DNA of 64,000 bases. Source: Ructibacterium gallinarum. GTDB taxonomy: Bacteria > Bacillota > Clostridia > Monoglobales > Monoglobaceae. The position numbers and the translations under genes were made by a program. Positions 19,456-28,410 of this stretch are shown here, piece after piece. Each line of letters starts with the position of its first letter. Position 1 is the stretch's first letter. The stretch lies in contig NZ_JADCKB010000018.1 in assembly GCF_014982785.1 (NCBI RefSeq), positions 1 to 64,000 of the forward strand, in the 5' to 3' direction. Below the pieces are notes generated by a model, which had not been told where the DNA came from, made no database searches, and saw only the letters and a list, made by a program, of their open reading frames with translations.

Positions 19456-22239
19456 ATGAAAAAAGTAGCTTTGATACTTGTTTTTTTCATTTTTCTGATT
19501 CATACTTCAGCTTCAGCAGAAACGGATTTTACGTTAAAAGTTGATGACAATATTGTAAATTTAGAACACAAACCAATTAAGAAAGAAAATATGATTCTAC
19601 TTCCTGTAAGAGAAGTTTTTGAAAAAATGGGTATGACGGTTAAATGGGACAGCGAAAAAAGTGAAATTATTGCTTCGGCAAATGATTTTGACTTTGTTTT
19701 AAGACCAAATTCTACAAATGCAAATATAGATAAGGTTCCCGTTAATCTGGAGGAGCCTGTATATTTGGATGAAGCCACTGCCTATGTATATACAAAGCTA
19801 TTCTGTGATTACATGAAATATTGTTCAGAAGCTGCGTATTGGGAAAACAAAAGCACCTTGTGCTTGAAAAGTCCCGTTATCGTTCCGGAGGAAGAAGTGT
19901 TTGACCAGCAAAAGGTTTTGGCATCATTAAGCGGCGGCGAAGTTATTTTAAATTCGGATAAGGTGTTTTCTGCAAATGTTACCGGTGGTGACAAGCTCAG
20001 GCTGAAAACGGTTGACATCAGTGGTCAACCGTTTTCAAAAGCGTTAGAAGTAGAAACTTTGGAGAAACCCACTAATGTATATGATGCTCAGTTGGTGATG
20101 CAGGCTGATGGAGATATTAATGTCGGTGAAGTAGCGGTATTATCATATTATGCCAGAAAATTAAGTACAACTGATGAATCAGGTATGGGATTTGTAGGTC
20201 CTTGCTATGAGCAGAATTTTGGTGATTATATAAAGCTTGCAAATGTTTCGCAGGAGCTTGATGAAAACTGGAAAAAGTACTATGTTTTGCTTTCGCCAAA
20301 GGTTTTAAAAATCGAAAAGGAACAATGGCAGCTCACGCTTCGCTTTGGGTATAAACCGCAGACAGTACAAATTGCAGATTTAAAGATAGAAAACTTTCAT
20401 AATAAGTACAAATATGAAGATGTGGTGCCTAAAGCAGAGCCTAATGACACATATAAGGGTATGGAAGATGATGCATTATGGCGCAAAGAGGCATTAAAGC
20501 GTATTGAAAAAATAAGGAAAAGAGACATTACAGTAAATGTAACAACGGAAAATGGTACTCCTATACCCGATGCAGATGTGGAAATCAGCATGACTAAAAA
20601 TGAGTTTATGTTTGGCACTGCCGTTCATAACACATTTTTACAGGCGGGAACAAGTGAAAAAGCAATAAGCTACCGCAATGCTGTTTTAGATTTATTCAAT
20701 ACTGTGGTTTATGATACCGCCGGTAAATGGGCAACAATTGAGCCGAACCAAGGAGTGTATGCAAGCGGTATTCTGAATTGGGCTAACAAAAATAATATAA
20801 CCACCAGAGGTCATGCATTGTTTTGGGATAAACTTGTTCATTGGCCGGAGTCGCTGCAGAAGGCGTATCCTTATATGAGCGATGAACAGATAGACAACAG
20901 GATTACAGAACATATAAATGATGTTATGACACAGTATAAAGGAGCAATTCCGCAGTGGGACGCATTAAACGAGCCGCTTAATAATCATGATATCATTTCA
21001 AGGCTTGGATATGACAATATTGTCAGGTATTTTAATCTTGCCAAGGCAATTGATCCCGATGCGTCACTTTATGTAAATGAAACGGGAATAGCAGGAAGAG
21101 AAGCGCATTGGACAAATGTTTATAAGCTGTATGACTTAGTAAAGAATGCAAAAGACGCAGGGGCAAAAATTGACGGAATTGGTATTCAGGCACATTGCGG
21201 AAATGCACTAAGCTATCCGCAGGAGTTTTATAATCAGCTGGATTACCTGTCGGAACTTGTGGACGAGGTGGCAATAACAGAATACGACTTTACTCCGACA
21301 TTGGAAGCAATGGAGGCGCCTTATCTGAGGGATATCCTTCTTGTGGCGTATAGCCATCCTAAATGTACCGGTTTTATTACATGGGGATTTTGGGATCAAC
21401 AGCACTGGAAAAACCATGCGCCGTTTTATAAATCAGACTGGACGCCGAGAGAGACAGTAAATATATGGAGGCAATATGTCCAAGGGGAATGGATGACTCA
21501 TGAACAAGGAAAGACGGATATAAATGGGCAATTCAGAGTAAGCGGTCATCGGGGAGAATATAATATAACGGTGAAATACGGAAATAAAGCAAAGACAGAA
21601 AAACTAAAGGTTAGTGCAGACGGAGCAAATACTATGGAGGTCAAGATAGGAAGAAACGGTATATCAATGCAGGCGTCAGATTCTCCGGACGCCTATAAGG
21701 ATGTGGAATTAGATGGTCTGTATAAATATCGAACGGATTATATAGTTGATGAAAAAGGAAACATTAGCGGAAGTGGGAGAAAAATTCCTATTACAAAATT
21801 TCCATGGGAAGAGGACGAAGAAATTATTTCTAAAGCAACGATTGTAGATGAAAATGTAAATGATGATTTTTCAGATGGTATGGACAAGCCAGTTGTTATG
21901 GCCGTTCGGGCGGGATGTAAAAAGGAATTACCAGCTTTAACAGATGGTAATGCTGAAACTGTATTTTGTACAAATGAAAAAGAGACGGAAATTATTTTAG
22001 AAATGGAAAAAAGCGTTAAAACGAAGTCGTTAACAATTGAGTGGTATGAAAGTAAAATATATACTTATAATTATAATATTTTTATATCAGAAGATGGTAA
22101 CGAATGGGAAAAGCTGTATTCAGGACGAAGTAAAACTGAAACCGAAGCACACCCAATAAATAAAAAATGCCAGTACATCAAAATAAAAAGCTTAAATCCT
22201 ACGGGATTTTTAGGTATTGCAGAGATAGAAGTTGAATAG
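19456..22239 (+). CDS. Second multidomain secreted GH10 endo-1,4-beta-xylanase
   Basis: Paralogue of the upstream xylanase with the same plan for most of its length: signal peptide, copper-amine-oxidase-like domain, carbohydrate-binding-like domain (GPCYEQNFGDY), and GH10 barrel with acid/base Glu506 (WDALNEP) and nucleophile Glu609 (ITEYDF). The C-terminus differs: from about residue 805 to the end there is an F5/8 type C (discoidin-like) domain with EKSVKTKSLTIEW and FISEDGNEWEKLYSG instead of the shared module. I used ATG 19456; frames upstream overlap the preceding gene. Length is 927 residues. The swapped tails suggest that the two enzymes grip different parts of the wall. Confidence 0.93.
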   Translation: MKKVALILVFFIFLIHTSASAETDFTLKVDDNIVNLEHKPIKKENMILLPVREVFEKMGMTVKWDSEKSEIIASANDFDFVLRPNSTNANIDKVPVNLEEPVYLDEATAYVYTKLFCDYMKYCSEAAYWENKSTLCLKSPVIVPEEEVFDQQKVLASLSGGEVILNSDKVFSANVTGGDKLRLKTVDISGQPFSKALEVETLEKPTNVYDAQLVMQADGDINVGEVAVLSYYARKLSTTDESGMGFVGPCYEQNFGDYIKLANVSQELDENWKKYYVLLSPKVLKIEKEQWQLTLRFGYKPQTVQIADLKIENFHNKYKYEDVVPKAEPNDTYKGMEDDALWRKEALKRIEKIRKRDITVNVTTENGTPIPDADVEISMTKNEFMFGTAVHNTFLQAGTSEKAISYRNAVLDLFNTVVYDTAGKWATIEPNQGVYASGILNWANKNNITTRGHALFWDKLVHWPESLQKAYPYMSDEQIDNRITEHINDVMTQYKGAIPQWDALNEPLNNHDIISRLGYDNIVRYFNLAKAIDPDASLYVNETGIAGREAHWTNVYKLYDLVKNAKDAGAKIDGIGIQAHCGNALSYPQEFYNQLDYLSELVDEVAITEYDFTPTLEAMEAPYLRDILLVAYSHPKCTGFITWGFWDQQHWKNHAPFYKSDWTPRETVNIWRQYVQGEWMTHEQGKTDINGQFRVSGHRGEYNITVKYGNKAKTEKLKVSADGANTMEVKIGRNGISMQASDSPDAYKDVELDGLYKYRTDYIVDEKGNISGSGRKIPITKFPWEEDEEIISKATIVDENVNDDFSDGMDKPVVMAVRAGCKKELPALTDGNAETVFCTNEKETEIILEMEKSVKTKSLTIEWYESKIYTYNYNIFISEDGNEWEKLYSGRSKTETEAHPINKKCQYIKIKSLNPTGFLGIAEIEVE

Positions 22240-22253
22240 GGGGAGTGGAAGTT

Positions 22254-23867
22254 TTGAAGAAAGTATTTATAGTTTTATTTGTATTTATGATGTTTGGAAT
22301 TTCTGCAAATGCTCAAATATCAAAGGAAGACAGCAACATATCGGTAGTATATACAGAACTTGCGGATAAAGCATTTGATACTATCATGTATGTTTTTGAA
22401 CCAGGGGTTGATTTGTCGGATGGAGAAATAGATGATGAGGATATGCAGAAACTGTTTAAAATGGAACAGAGGAACGAAGTCACAGAGTTTAAGTATAATT
22501 TTACATTACAGGCAGATGATCCGGAAGGCATATATTATGTTGTAATAGGAGGCTTTGAAGAGAAAAAGCCGCTTTCTGAGAGAAGTGATTGTTTTGTCCA
22601 TCTTCGTTCGGATACAGAGACGCAAATTGTATCGGAACTAAATTCAGCGGAAGACAGCAATGCACTTAAAGCTGTATATGAAAAATATAATAAATTTGCA
22701 TGGCTTATAGATAAGGAAAACGAACAATATAAGCAAGATGTAGATGCGTTTTATAATGTGATGTATGATAATTTCGGCAAATGCTTTGTGAATGCAGCCG
22801 ATTCAGAAATAATATTTAATAAAACGGCTACTCTTGTAGATTTTAGCAATTTGAAGGGTGATGAGCTTATTCAGGCAATAAAGACGCTTGGGTTAACTGA
22901 TAGCATATTTTATGAAGAAAATTTTGAACAGGTTGCTACTCTTTATGAAAAATACACAAATAAGGGTTCTTCGATTAATGAACTTAAGAAAACGCTTTCT
23001 GAAGCAATCGCTGTTACGGAAGTAAACATGAGTGACAGTAATGTAGTGCTTGATGTTTTAAAAAAATACTTTGATATATTTTCTGTAAATTTTGAGGGTA
23101 ATTTTCCAAAAGTGTCTGAAACTCAAATGGCAAGAGCACTGTATCATAAGGATTTTGTCAGAGCAAAAGATGTCGATGATGCGTTTAATAACCGTTTGCA
23201 GCAGTTAATATCTCAGGTCAGTTCAGTTAGCGGGAGTGCAGGAGGCGGCATTTCTAACTATGGGGGAAGTCACTCTGCAATTATTTCTCAAGGAATAATT
23301 GATTCTAATATTATCAAACAGTTAAAGGGGGAAGAAATATTCTTCGATATAGATGAGTGTGAATGGGCAGCAGATTATATAAAAGGTGTTTACAGGCGTC
23401 AGATTATGATTGGTAGCGATGGATATTTTAGACCAAATGATTTTTTGACTCGAGAGGAATTGGTAAAAATAATACTGCTTGCCAAGGAACTTGATATTGA
23501 AAACGATGCAGATAGACAGTTCAATGATGTGAAGAAAGAAGACTGGTTTTATCAATATGTGATGACGGCTGTAAAAAACCAGATTGTTTTTGGTATTGAT
23601 AAAACAACTTTTGGAACCGGCATGACTGTATCAAGGCAGGATGCGGCAGTAATGCTTTATCGTGCTTTTGCGGATAATGATTTAAACGAAGACGAGAATA
23701 TTTCAACTTTTAATGATAGCACAAAGATAGCGGATTATGCTAAAAAGGCTGTAATGTGGATGCAAAAAAAAAGTATAATATCCGGATTCCCTGATAATAC
23801 ATTTCGCCCTGAGGACGGTCTGACCAGAGCACAGGCCGCGAAAATTATATTTGAACTAATTCAATAG
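22254..23867 (+). CDS. Secreted protein with three C-terminal SLH domains
   Basis: Surface protein held to the wall by S-layer homology domains, which bind pyruvylated secondary wall polymer. A signal peptide (1-~21) is followed by ~330 residues rich in charged helices with no family that I recognise. Then come a Gly/Ser linker (SGSAGGGISNYGGSH) and three SLH repeats at about 361-410, 422-470 and 485-537, including GFPDNTFRPEDGLTRAQAAK. The TTG at 22254 is preceded by GGGGGAG. It lies in the xylanase run and is the only clear SLH anchor there, so it could tether partners; that is inference. Confidence 0.8.
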   Translation: MKKVFIVLFVFMMFGISANAQISKEDSNISVVYTELADKAFDTIMYVFEPGVDLSDGEIDDEDMQKLFKMEQRNEVTEFKYNFTLQADDPEGIYYVVIGGFEEKKPLSERSDCFVHLRSDTETQIVSELNSAEDSNALKAVYEKYNKFAWLIDKENEQYKQDVDAFYNVMYDNFGKCFVNAADSEIIFNKTATLVDFSNLKGDELIQAIKTLGLTDSIFYEENFEQVATLYEKYTNKGSSINELKKTLSEAIAVTEVNMSDSNVVLDVLKKYFDIFSVNFEGNFPKVSETQMARALYHKDFVRAKDVDDAFNNRLQQLISQVSSVSGSAGGGISNYGGSHSAIISQGIIDSNIIKQLKGEEIFFDIDECEWAADYIKGVYRRQIMIGSDGYFRPNDFLTREELVKIILLAKELDIENDADRQFNDVKKEDWFYQYVMTAVKNQIVFGIDKTTFGTGMTVSRQDAAVMLYRAFADNDLNEDENISTFNDSTKIADYAKKAVMWMQKKSIISGFPDNTFRPEDGLTRAQAAKIIFELIQ

Positions 23868-23877
23868 GAGGATGACA

Positions 23878-26430
23878 ATGAGGTGCAGAAAAATAAGTAA
23901 ATTCGTTCTGACGCTTTTGGTAATTATGCTTACAGGTGTTATTGGTTATGCGGAAAAAGAAGATATATCTTTTTCAAAAGAGGTAACATTTTTATATGAT
24001 ATGGGGATTTTAAACTCATACAGTCCAGAGGCAGCGGTAACTAAGCAACTTGTACAAAATAATATGGAGATGCTTGGAGTTGCTTATAATTCTGAAAAGT
24101 ATTTTAAAACCAATGATTATAAAGAGCCTATTACTTTTATTGAAGCTGCCGCTGTATTAGCCGATTTGACAGGACGAGGTGCAATACTGACCCCAAATAA
24201 TGTAATGTCAATAGCCTCAGACGCAGGTATAATTAAAGGAATTAATCTTTCACCGAATGATTATGTGAATATGGAGTGCTATGCGAAAATGCTTTATGCA
24301 GCGCTTAATGCGGATATTATGGAGGCTAGTTTTACAAATGGACAGACAACATATAGTGTTTCTTACGGAAAGAGCTATTTATCTAGTTGTCTGCATATGC
24401 AAACGTATACTGGTGTCATAACTGCAACAAGCAGAACAGGCTTGTTTTTAGATTCTGAAAAAGCAGAAATAAATCATATCAAAGTAGATAATGAACAATT
24501 TCTTATAAATGAAGACAAAAATTATGACAACTATCTGGGAATGAGTGTTGTGATATTATATTGTGATGATAATGAAGAAAAAGAGCTTGTTTCGTTATAT
24601 GTTCCTGAAAATAAAAATCAGATCGTCAAGATTGATTCCAATGATCTTGTGCAAGATAAATCCGGAGTGAAATCTGTATGCGTACAGAAAGATAAAATCA
24701 GAGAATATACTATTTCTCTAGATGCAGCATTTATATATAACGGCGTGGCGGCACCATATATGAATGATAGCGACATGTGTATTAACGAAGGATATATTAT
24801 ACTTATCAATAATGACAATGATCGGGAGTTTGAAACGGTTAAGGTTTTTTCTTTTGAAAGCACTGTAATAAAAAGTTCTTCGGAAACTGATTTAAGAATT
24901 ATTGGCAAAAATGATGTTGTTTATAACCTGTACGATTTGAATAATGATAAAAAAACTATAATAATTGATGAGAATGAGAATGAAATGCTATTTTCAGAGT
25001 TAAAAAAAGGAGATACTTTGTCTTTGGGATATGAAAAAAATTCTGATAAAATAATTTTTATTCAGAAAGGCAGAAAAGTTTCCGGTAAGATAGAAAAAAT
25101 AATTAACGAAGGAATTATTTTCATAGATGGTACGGAATATAATATGAATTATTCATTTAAGACAGGGAAAAGCGGTTATAAAGCAGACAATATTAGAGCG
25201 GGAATGGGTGTTGCAGCTTATATCGATGAAAGAAATGAAATTGTTGGAATTGAAGTAACAAGCGACGTTGATTTGTACGGATATATGACAAGACTTTATA
25301 TGGATGAATCCATAGGAGGCAACGTCAAAATAAAAATCTTTGGCTCAGATGGCGAGTTTCATGAATATGAACTTAATGATAAACTGACGTTTAATTCTGT
25401 TCGTATCAAGGATAAAAAACAGCTTTTAGAAAAAAATCAATATGTTTTGTGGAACGGAAGCCAGCTAAGGCATCAGCCAATACAATATCGGGTGAATTCT
25501 TTGGGAAAGGTGACGAAAATTTCCACAGCGGTCGACAACAATAAATATTCTACCTATGACGAAAATAATTTTTCATTGGATTACTCAGGTGAGATAAGAT
25601 ATCTTACAGGAGATTGGCAAAGCCTTGGTGGATTGTATAAATTAAAATCTGATACTGTAATTATCAATGTACCATATAATTTAAGAGACGAAGATTTGTT
25701 TTATACTGTAGAGCCTGAAGGGTGGGGACAATGGACGTTTAATATTGAGTTATATGATGTTGATAAAGAATTTAATGTTGGTATGGCAATCTTAAGAAAA
25801 CCAAATTATATATTACAACAAGCGTCATTTAAAGGTAATAAACCAATTATAGTAAAAGATATTTTAACTACAATTGATGAGAATGACGAAATAGTATATG
25901 AATTAACAGGTTGGCGAAACGGGGCAGAGTATGCAATAAAAACTAGAGTTACTGATACTTTTGCGACTTTTATGCCGCCTGAAATTATGAAAGCACAAGG
26001 GTTATCTCTCCCCTCGGAGGATGATGTGAAAAACACTTTTTCGATTGTTGATCTGAAACCGGGAAGTGTTATTCAGCCAATGCTTAATAATGACAGACTA
26101 ACAGGTTTTTCTCTTTTTTATGATGGTGAAAATCCGGTATATTATGAATATTCTACATATGCACTGCCCGATTCGATAACCGAAGCAGAGTGTATGTTCT
26201 TGTCAGGGCGTGTACATACCCTAACAGAAAAAGGATTTCTATACACAAAAAATCAGCCAGGTGAAGAAGTTACAGTTATGAGAAATATTTCAATCGGTGC
26301 AAATACAAAAATTTATCTTTCAGAAAATGGAAGAGTATTTGAATGTTCTGCTGATGAATTGATGATGAATGATAAGGTATTGCTTTATTATGATTATTCG
26401 ACACTGCATAGCATTGTTATTCAAAGGTAA
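23878..26430 (+). CDS. Large secreted protein, possible degenerate SLH N-terminus, unknown function
   Basis: An 850-residue secreted protein with signal peptide (~1-22). The first ~180 residues have SLH-like rhythm (FLYDMGILNSYSPEAAVTK, EAAAVLADLTGRGAILTPN) but with degenerate motifs. The rest is beta-rich, with repeated short segments such as GKIEKIINEGIIFIDGTEY, in the style of wall-exposed proteins of Clostridia. No catalytic motif is seen. I prefer ATG 23878 because AGGAGG ends 6 bases upstream; ATG 23872 is too close. It lies 10 bases after the SLH gene, so they are co-transcribed. I cannot assign a role beyond surface-associated. Confidence 0.6.
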   Translation: MRCRKISKFVLTLLVIMLTGVIGYAEKEDISFSKEVTFLYDMGILNSYSPEAAVTKQLVQNNMEMLGVAYNSEKYFKTNDYKEPITFIEAAAVLADLTGRGAILTPNNVMSIASDAGIIKGINLSPNDYVNMECYAKMLYAALNADIMEASFTNGQTTYSVSYGKSYLSSCLHMQTYTGVITATSRTGLFLDSEKAEINHIKVDNEQFLINEDKNYDNYLGMSVVILYCDDNEEKELVSLYVPENKNQIVKIDSNDLVQDKSGVKSVCVQKDKIREYTISLDAAFIYNGVAAPYMNDSDMCINEGYIILINNDNDREFETVKVFSFESTVIKSSSETDLRIIGKNDVVYNLYDLNNDKKTIIIDENENEMLFSELKKGDTLSLGYEKNSDKIIFIQKGRKVSGKIEKIINEGIIFIDGTEYNMNYSFKTGKSGYKADNIRAGMGVAAYIDERNEIVGIEVTSDVDLYGYMTRLYMDESIGGNVKIKIFGSDGEFHEYELNDKLTFNSVRIKDKKQLLEKNQYVLWNGSQLRHQPIQYRVNSLGKVTKISTAVDNNKYSTYDENNFSLDYSGEIRYLTGDWQSLGGLYKLKSDTVIINVPYNLRDEDLFYTVEPEGWGQWTFNIELYDVDKEFNVGMAILRKPNYILQQASFKGNKPIIVKDILTTIDENDEIVYELTGWRNGAEYAIKTRVTDTFATFMPPEIMKAQGLSLPSEDDVKNTFSIVDLKPGSVIQPMLNNDRLTGFSLFYDGENPVYYEYSTYALPDSITEAECMFLSGRVHTLTEKGFLYTKNQPGEEVTVMRNISIGANTKIYLSENGRVFECSADELMMNDKVLLYYDYSTLHSIVIQR

Positions 26431-26482
26431 GCACAAATAATTTTGATAAGTAAGTTATGGATAGCGGAGGAAACATAAATCT

Positions 26483-27442
26483 ATGAAAATAAATATTAGA
26501 ACACAAGCAGCTGTTAAAAACAAACTACGTTTTAGTGAGTTAAAAAAGAATTTTTCTTTGTTTACAATGCTTATTCCTGGACTAATTCATTTAATATTAT
26601 TTGCATATTTACCGATGTTTGGCATAATTATTGCATTTAAAAAAATAAATTTTGGCTTGGGAATACTAAAAAGCCCCTGGGTGGGATTGGCAAATTTTAA
26701 ATTTTTATTTAATACAAGCGATGCGTGGATTATTACGAGAAATACGGTTTTGTATAATGTTTTGTTCATTGCTCTTGGACTTGTACTGCATGTATTTGTA
26801 GCAATTGGTTTAAACGAGTTAAAGTATAAAATTGTTTCCAAAACTTGTCAAACACTTATGATAATGCCACATTTTCTGTCAATGGTTGTTATAAGTTATA
26901 TAGCATTTGCGTTTTTCAGTAATGAAACAGGCTTTTTAAACCGCAAAATTCTGCCGATGTTTGATATTGAACCTATTGACTGGTATGTAACGTCAGGACC
27001 CTGGCCGTATATTTTAAGCATAGTTCATTTTTGGCAAGGATTGGGATATGGATCAATTGTTTATCTTGCAAGTATAGCTGGAATTGACAGGAATTTATAT
27101 GAGGCTGCAGAGATTGATGGTGCAAACAAATGGAAGCAAATCATAAATATTACTATTCCGTGTCTTAAACCTGTCATTATCATTATGTTGATCCTTGCGG
27201 TAGGGAAAATTTTTAATGCTGATTTTGGGTTGTTTTATCAGGTGCCTCAAAATTCAGGAGCTTTGTATTCTACGACGTCGGTCATTAATACATATGTCTT
27301 CAATATGATGAAATCGGGAAGTGCAAACAGTCTTGGAATGTCGAGTGCCGCAGCATTTTACCAGTCAATCGTAGGATTCATTCTTGTTGTGATCGCTAAT
27401 GCAGTTGTTCATAAAATAGATCCGGAAAGAGCAATGTTTTAG
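26483..27442 (+). CDS. LplB-type sugar ABC permease
   Basis: Integral membrane subunit of a carbohydrate importer. The 319 residues carry about six hydrophobic helices and the EAA loop (YEAAEIDGANKWKQIINITIP) that docks the ATPase. The N-terminus with SLFTMLIPGLIHLILFAYLP and FGIIIAFKKINF is characteristic of LplB. The next gene, its partner permease, follows after 11 bases with AGGAGGAG. No ATPase gene is nearby, so a shared MsmK/UgpC-type ATPase elsewhere is expected, as in other LplABC systems. Confidence 0.9.
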   Translation: MKINIRTQAAVKNKLRFSELKKNFSLFTMLIPGLIHLILFAYLPMFGIIIAFKKINFGLGILKSPWVGLANFKFLFNTSDAWIITRNTVLYNVLFIALGLVLHVFVAIGLNELKYKIVSKTCQTLMIMPHFLSMVVISYIAFAFFSNETGFLNRKILPMFDIEPIDWYVTSGPWPYILSIVHFWQGLGYGSIVYLASIAGIDRNLYEAAEIDGANKWKQIINITIPCLKPVIIIMLILAVGKIFNADFGLFYQVPQNSGALYSTTSVINTYVFNMMKSGSANSLGMSSAAAFYQSIVGFILVVIANAVVHKIDPERAMF

Positions 27443-27453
27443 GAGGAGAAAGT

Positions 27454-28341
27454 ATGACAGCGAAAAAAAATATATTTCAAATCGTGATGAATGGATTGTT
27501 TATTCTCCTGGCATTCCTATGTGTCATACCTGTAATATTGGTAGTAATCACATCTTTGACGGAGCAGTCGACACTTACAAATAATGGATACTCATTTTTT
27601 CCACAGCAGTGGAGTTTCGAAGCGTATAGATACATATGGTCATCAGCAAAACATACTATTTTAAATGCATATGTTGTGACAATTTTTACAACGGTATCAG
27701 GGACGGTGATGGGTGTGCTCATTGTGGCATTATATGCATATCCGTTGTCTAGAAATGATTTTAAATATCGAAATTTGTTTGCATTTTTTTCATTTTTCAC
27801 AATGCTCTTTAGCGGTGGAATGGTATCGTGGTATATGATATGTGCAAATGTTTTGAGGTTGAGTAATACTATATGGGCGCTTATTCTTCCAAGTGTAATG
27901 AATTCGTGGTATGTAGTAATTTTGAGAACCTTTTTTGCAACATCAATTCCTGCAGAACTTATTGATTCGGCAAAAATAGATGGTGCAAATGAATATACCA
28001 TTCTGTTCAAAGTGGTGTTGCCGCTGTCATTGCCTGGAATTGCCACTATTGCGCTGTTCTTTACGTTGAGTTTCTGGAATGATTGGTATAATTCACTGAT
28101 GTTTATTACTAATGAAAAATTAAGAAATTTACAGTTTTTGCTTCAAAGTATGCTTTCAAAAATACAAATGTTGAATGAAGCAGATGGCAATGCATATATA
28201 ACAGAATCGCTTGCAAATGTACCGACAGACAATGTAAGAATGGCACTTTGTATGGTGGCAGCAGGCCCGATTTTGGTTGTGTATCCGTTTTTTCAGAAAT
28301 ACTTTATACAAGGTCTGACAGTAGGTGCGGTCAAAGGATAA
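27454..28341 (+). CDS. LplC/YtcP-type sugar ABC permease
   Basis: Second membrane subunit of the importer. The 295-residue protein has about six hydrophobic helices, an N-terminal FLCVIPVILVVITSLTEQ segment, and the EAA-type loop (LIDSAKIDGANEYTILFKVV). The C-terminal NVRMALCMVAAGPILVVYPF and GLTVGAVKG ending is typical of the LplC family. With the LplB-type partner and the LplA-like lipoprotein it should import oligosaccharides, most likely those released by the xylanases. The gene ends 69 bases before the next secreted protein gene. Confidence 0.9.
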   Translation: MTAKKNIFQIVMNGLFILLAFLCVIPVILVVITSLTEQSTLTNNGYSFFPQQWSFEAYRYIWSSAKHTILNAYVVTIFTTVSGTVMGVLIVALYAYPLSRNDFKYRNLFAFFSFFTMLFSGGMVSWYMICANVLRLSNTIWALILPSVMNSWYVVILRTFFATSIPAELIDSAKIDGANEYTILFKVVLPLSLPGIATIALFFTLSFWNDWYNSLMFITNEKLRNLQFLLQSMLSKIQMLNEADGNAYITESLANVPTDNVRMALCMVAAGPILVVYPFFQKYFIQGLTVGAVKG

Positions 28342-28410
28342 TTGCCAGACAGCGCAAAAAGCGGGGTCATTATTTAAAATAATTGTTCTGAAATGAAAGG
28401 AGTATTTAAA

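Noticed and set aside
27477-28046. 189-residue minus-strand frame inside the LplC-type permease gene
   Set aside because: It lies wholly antisense to a clear permease and has no ribosome binding site.
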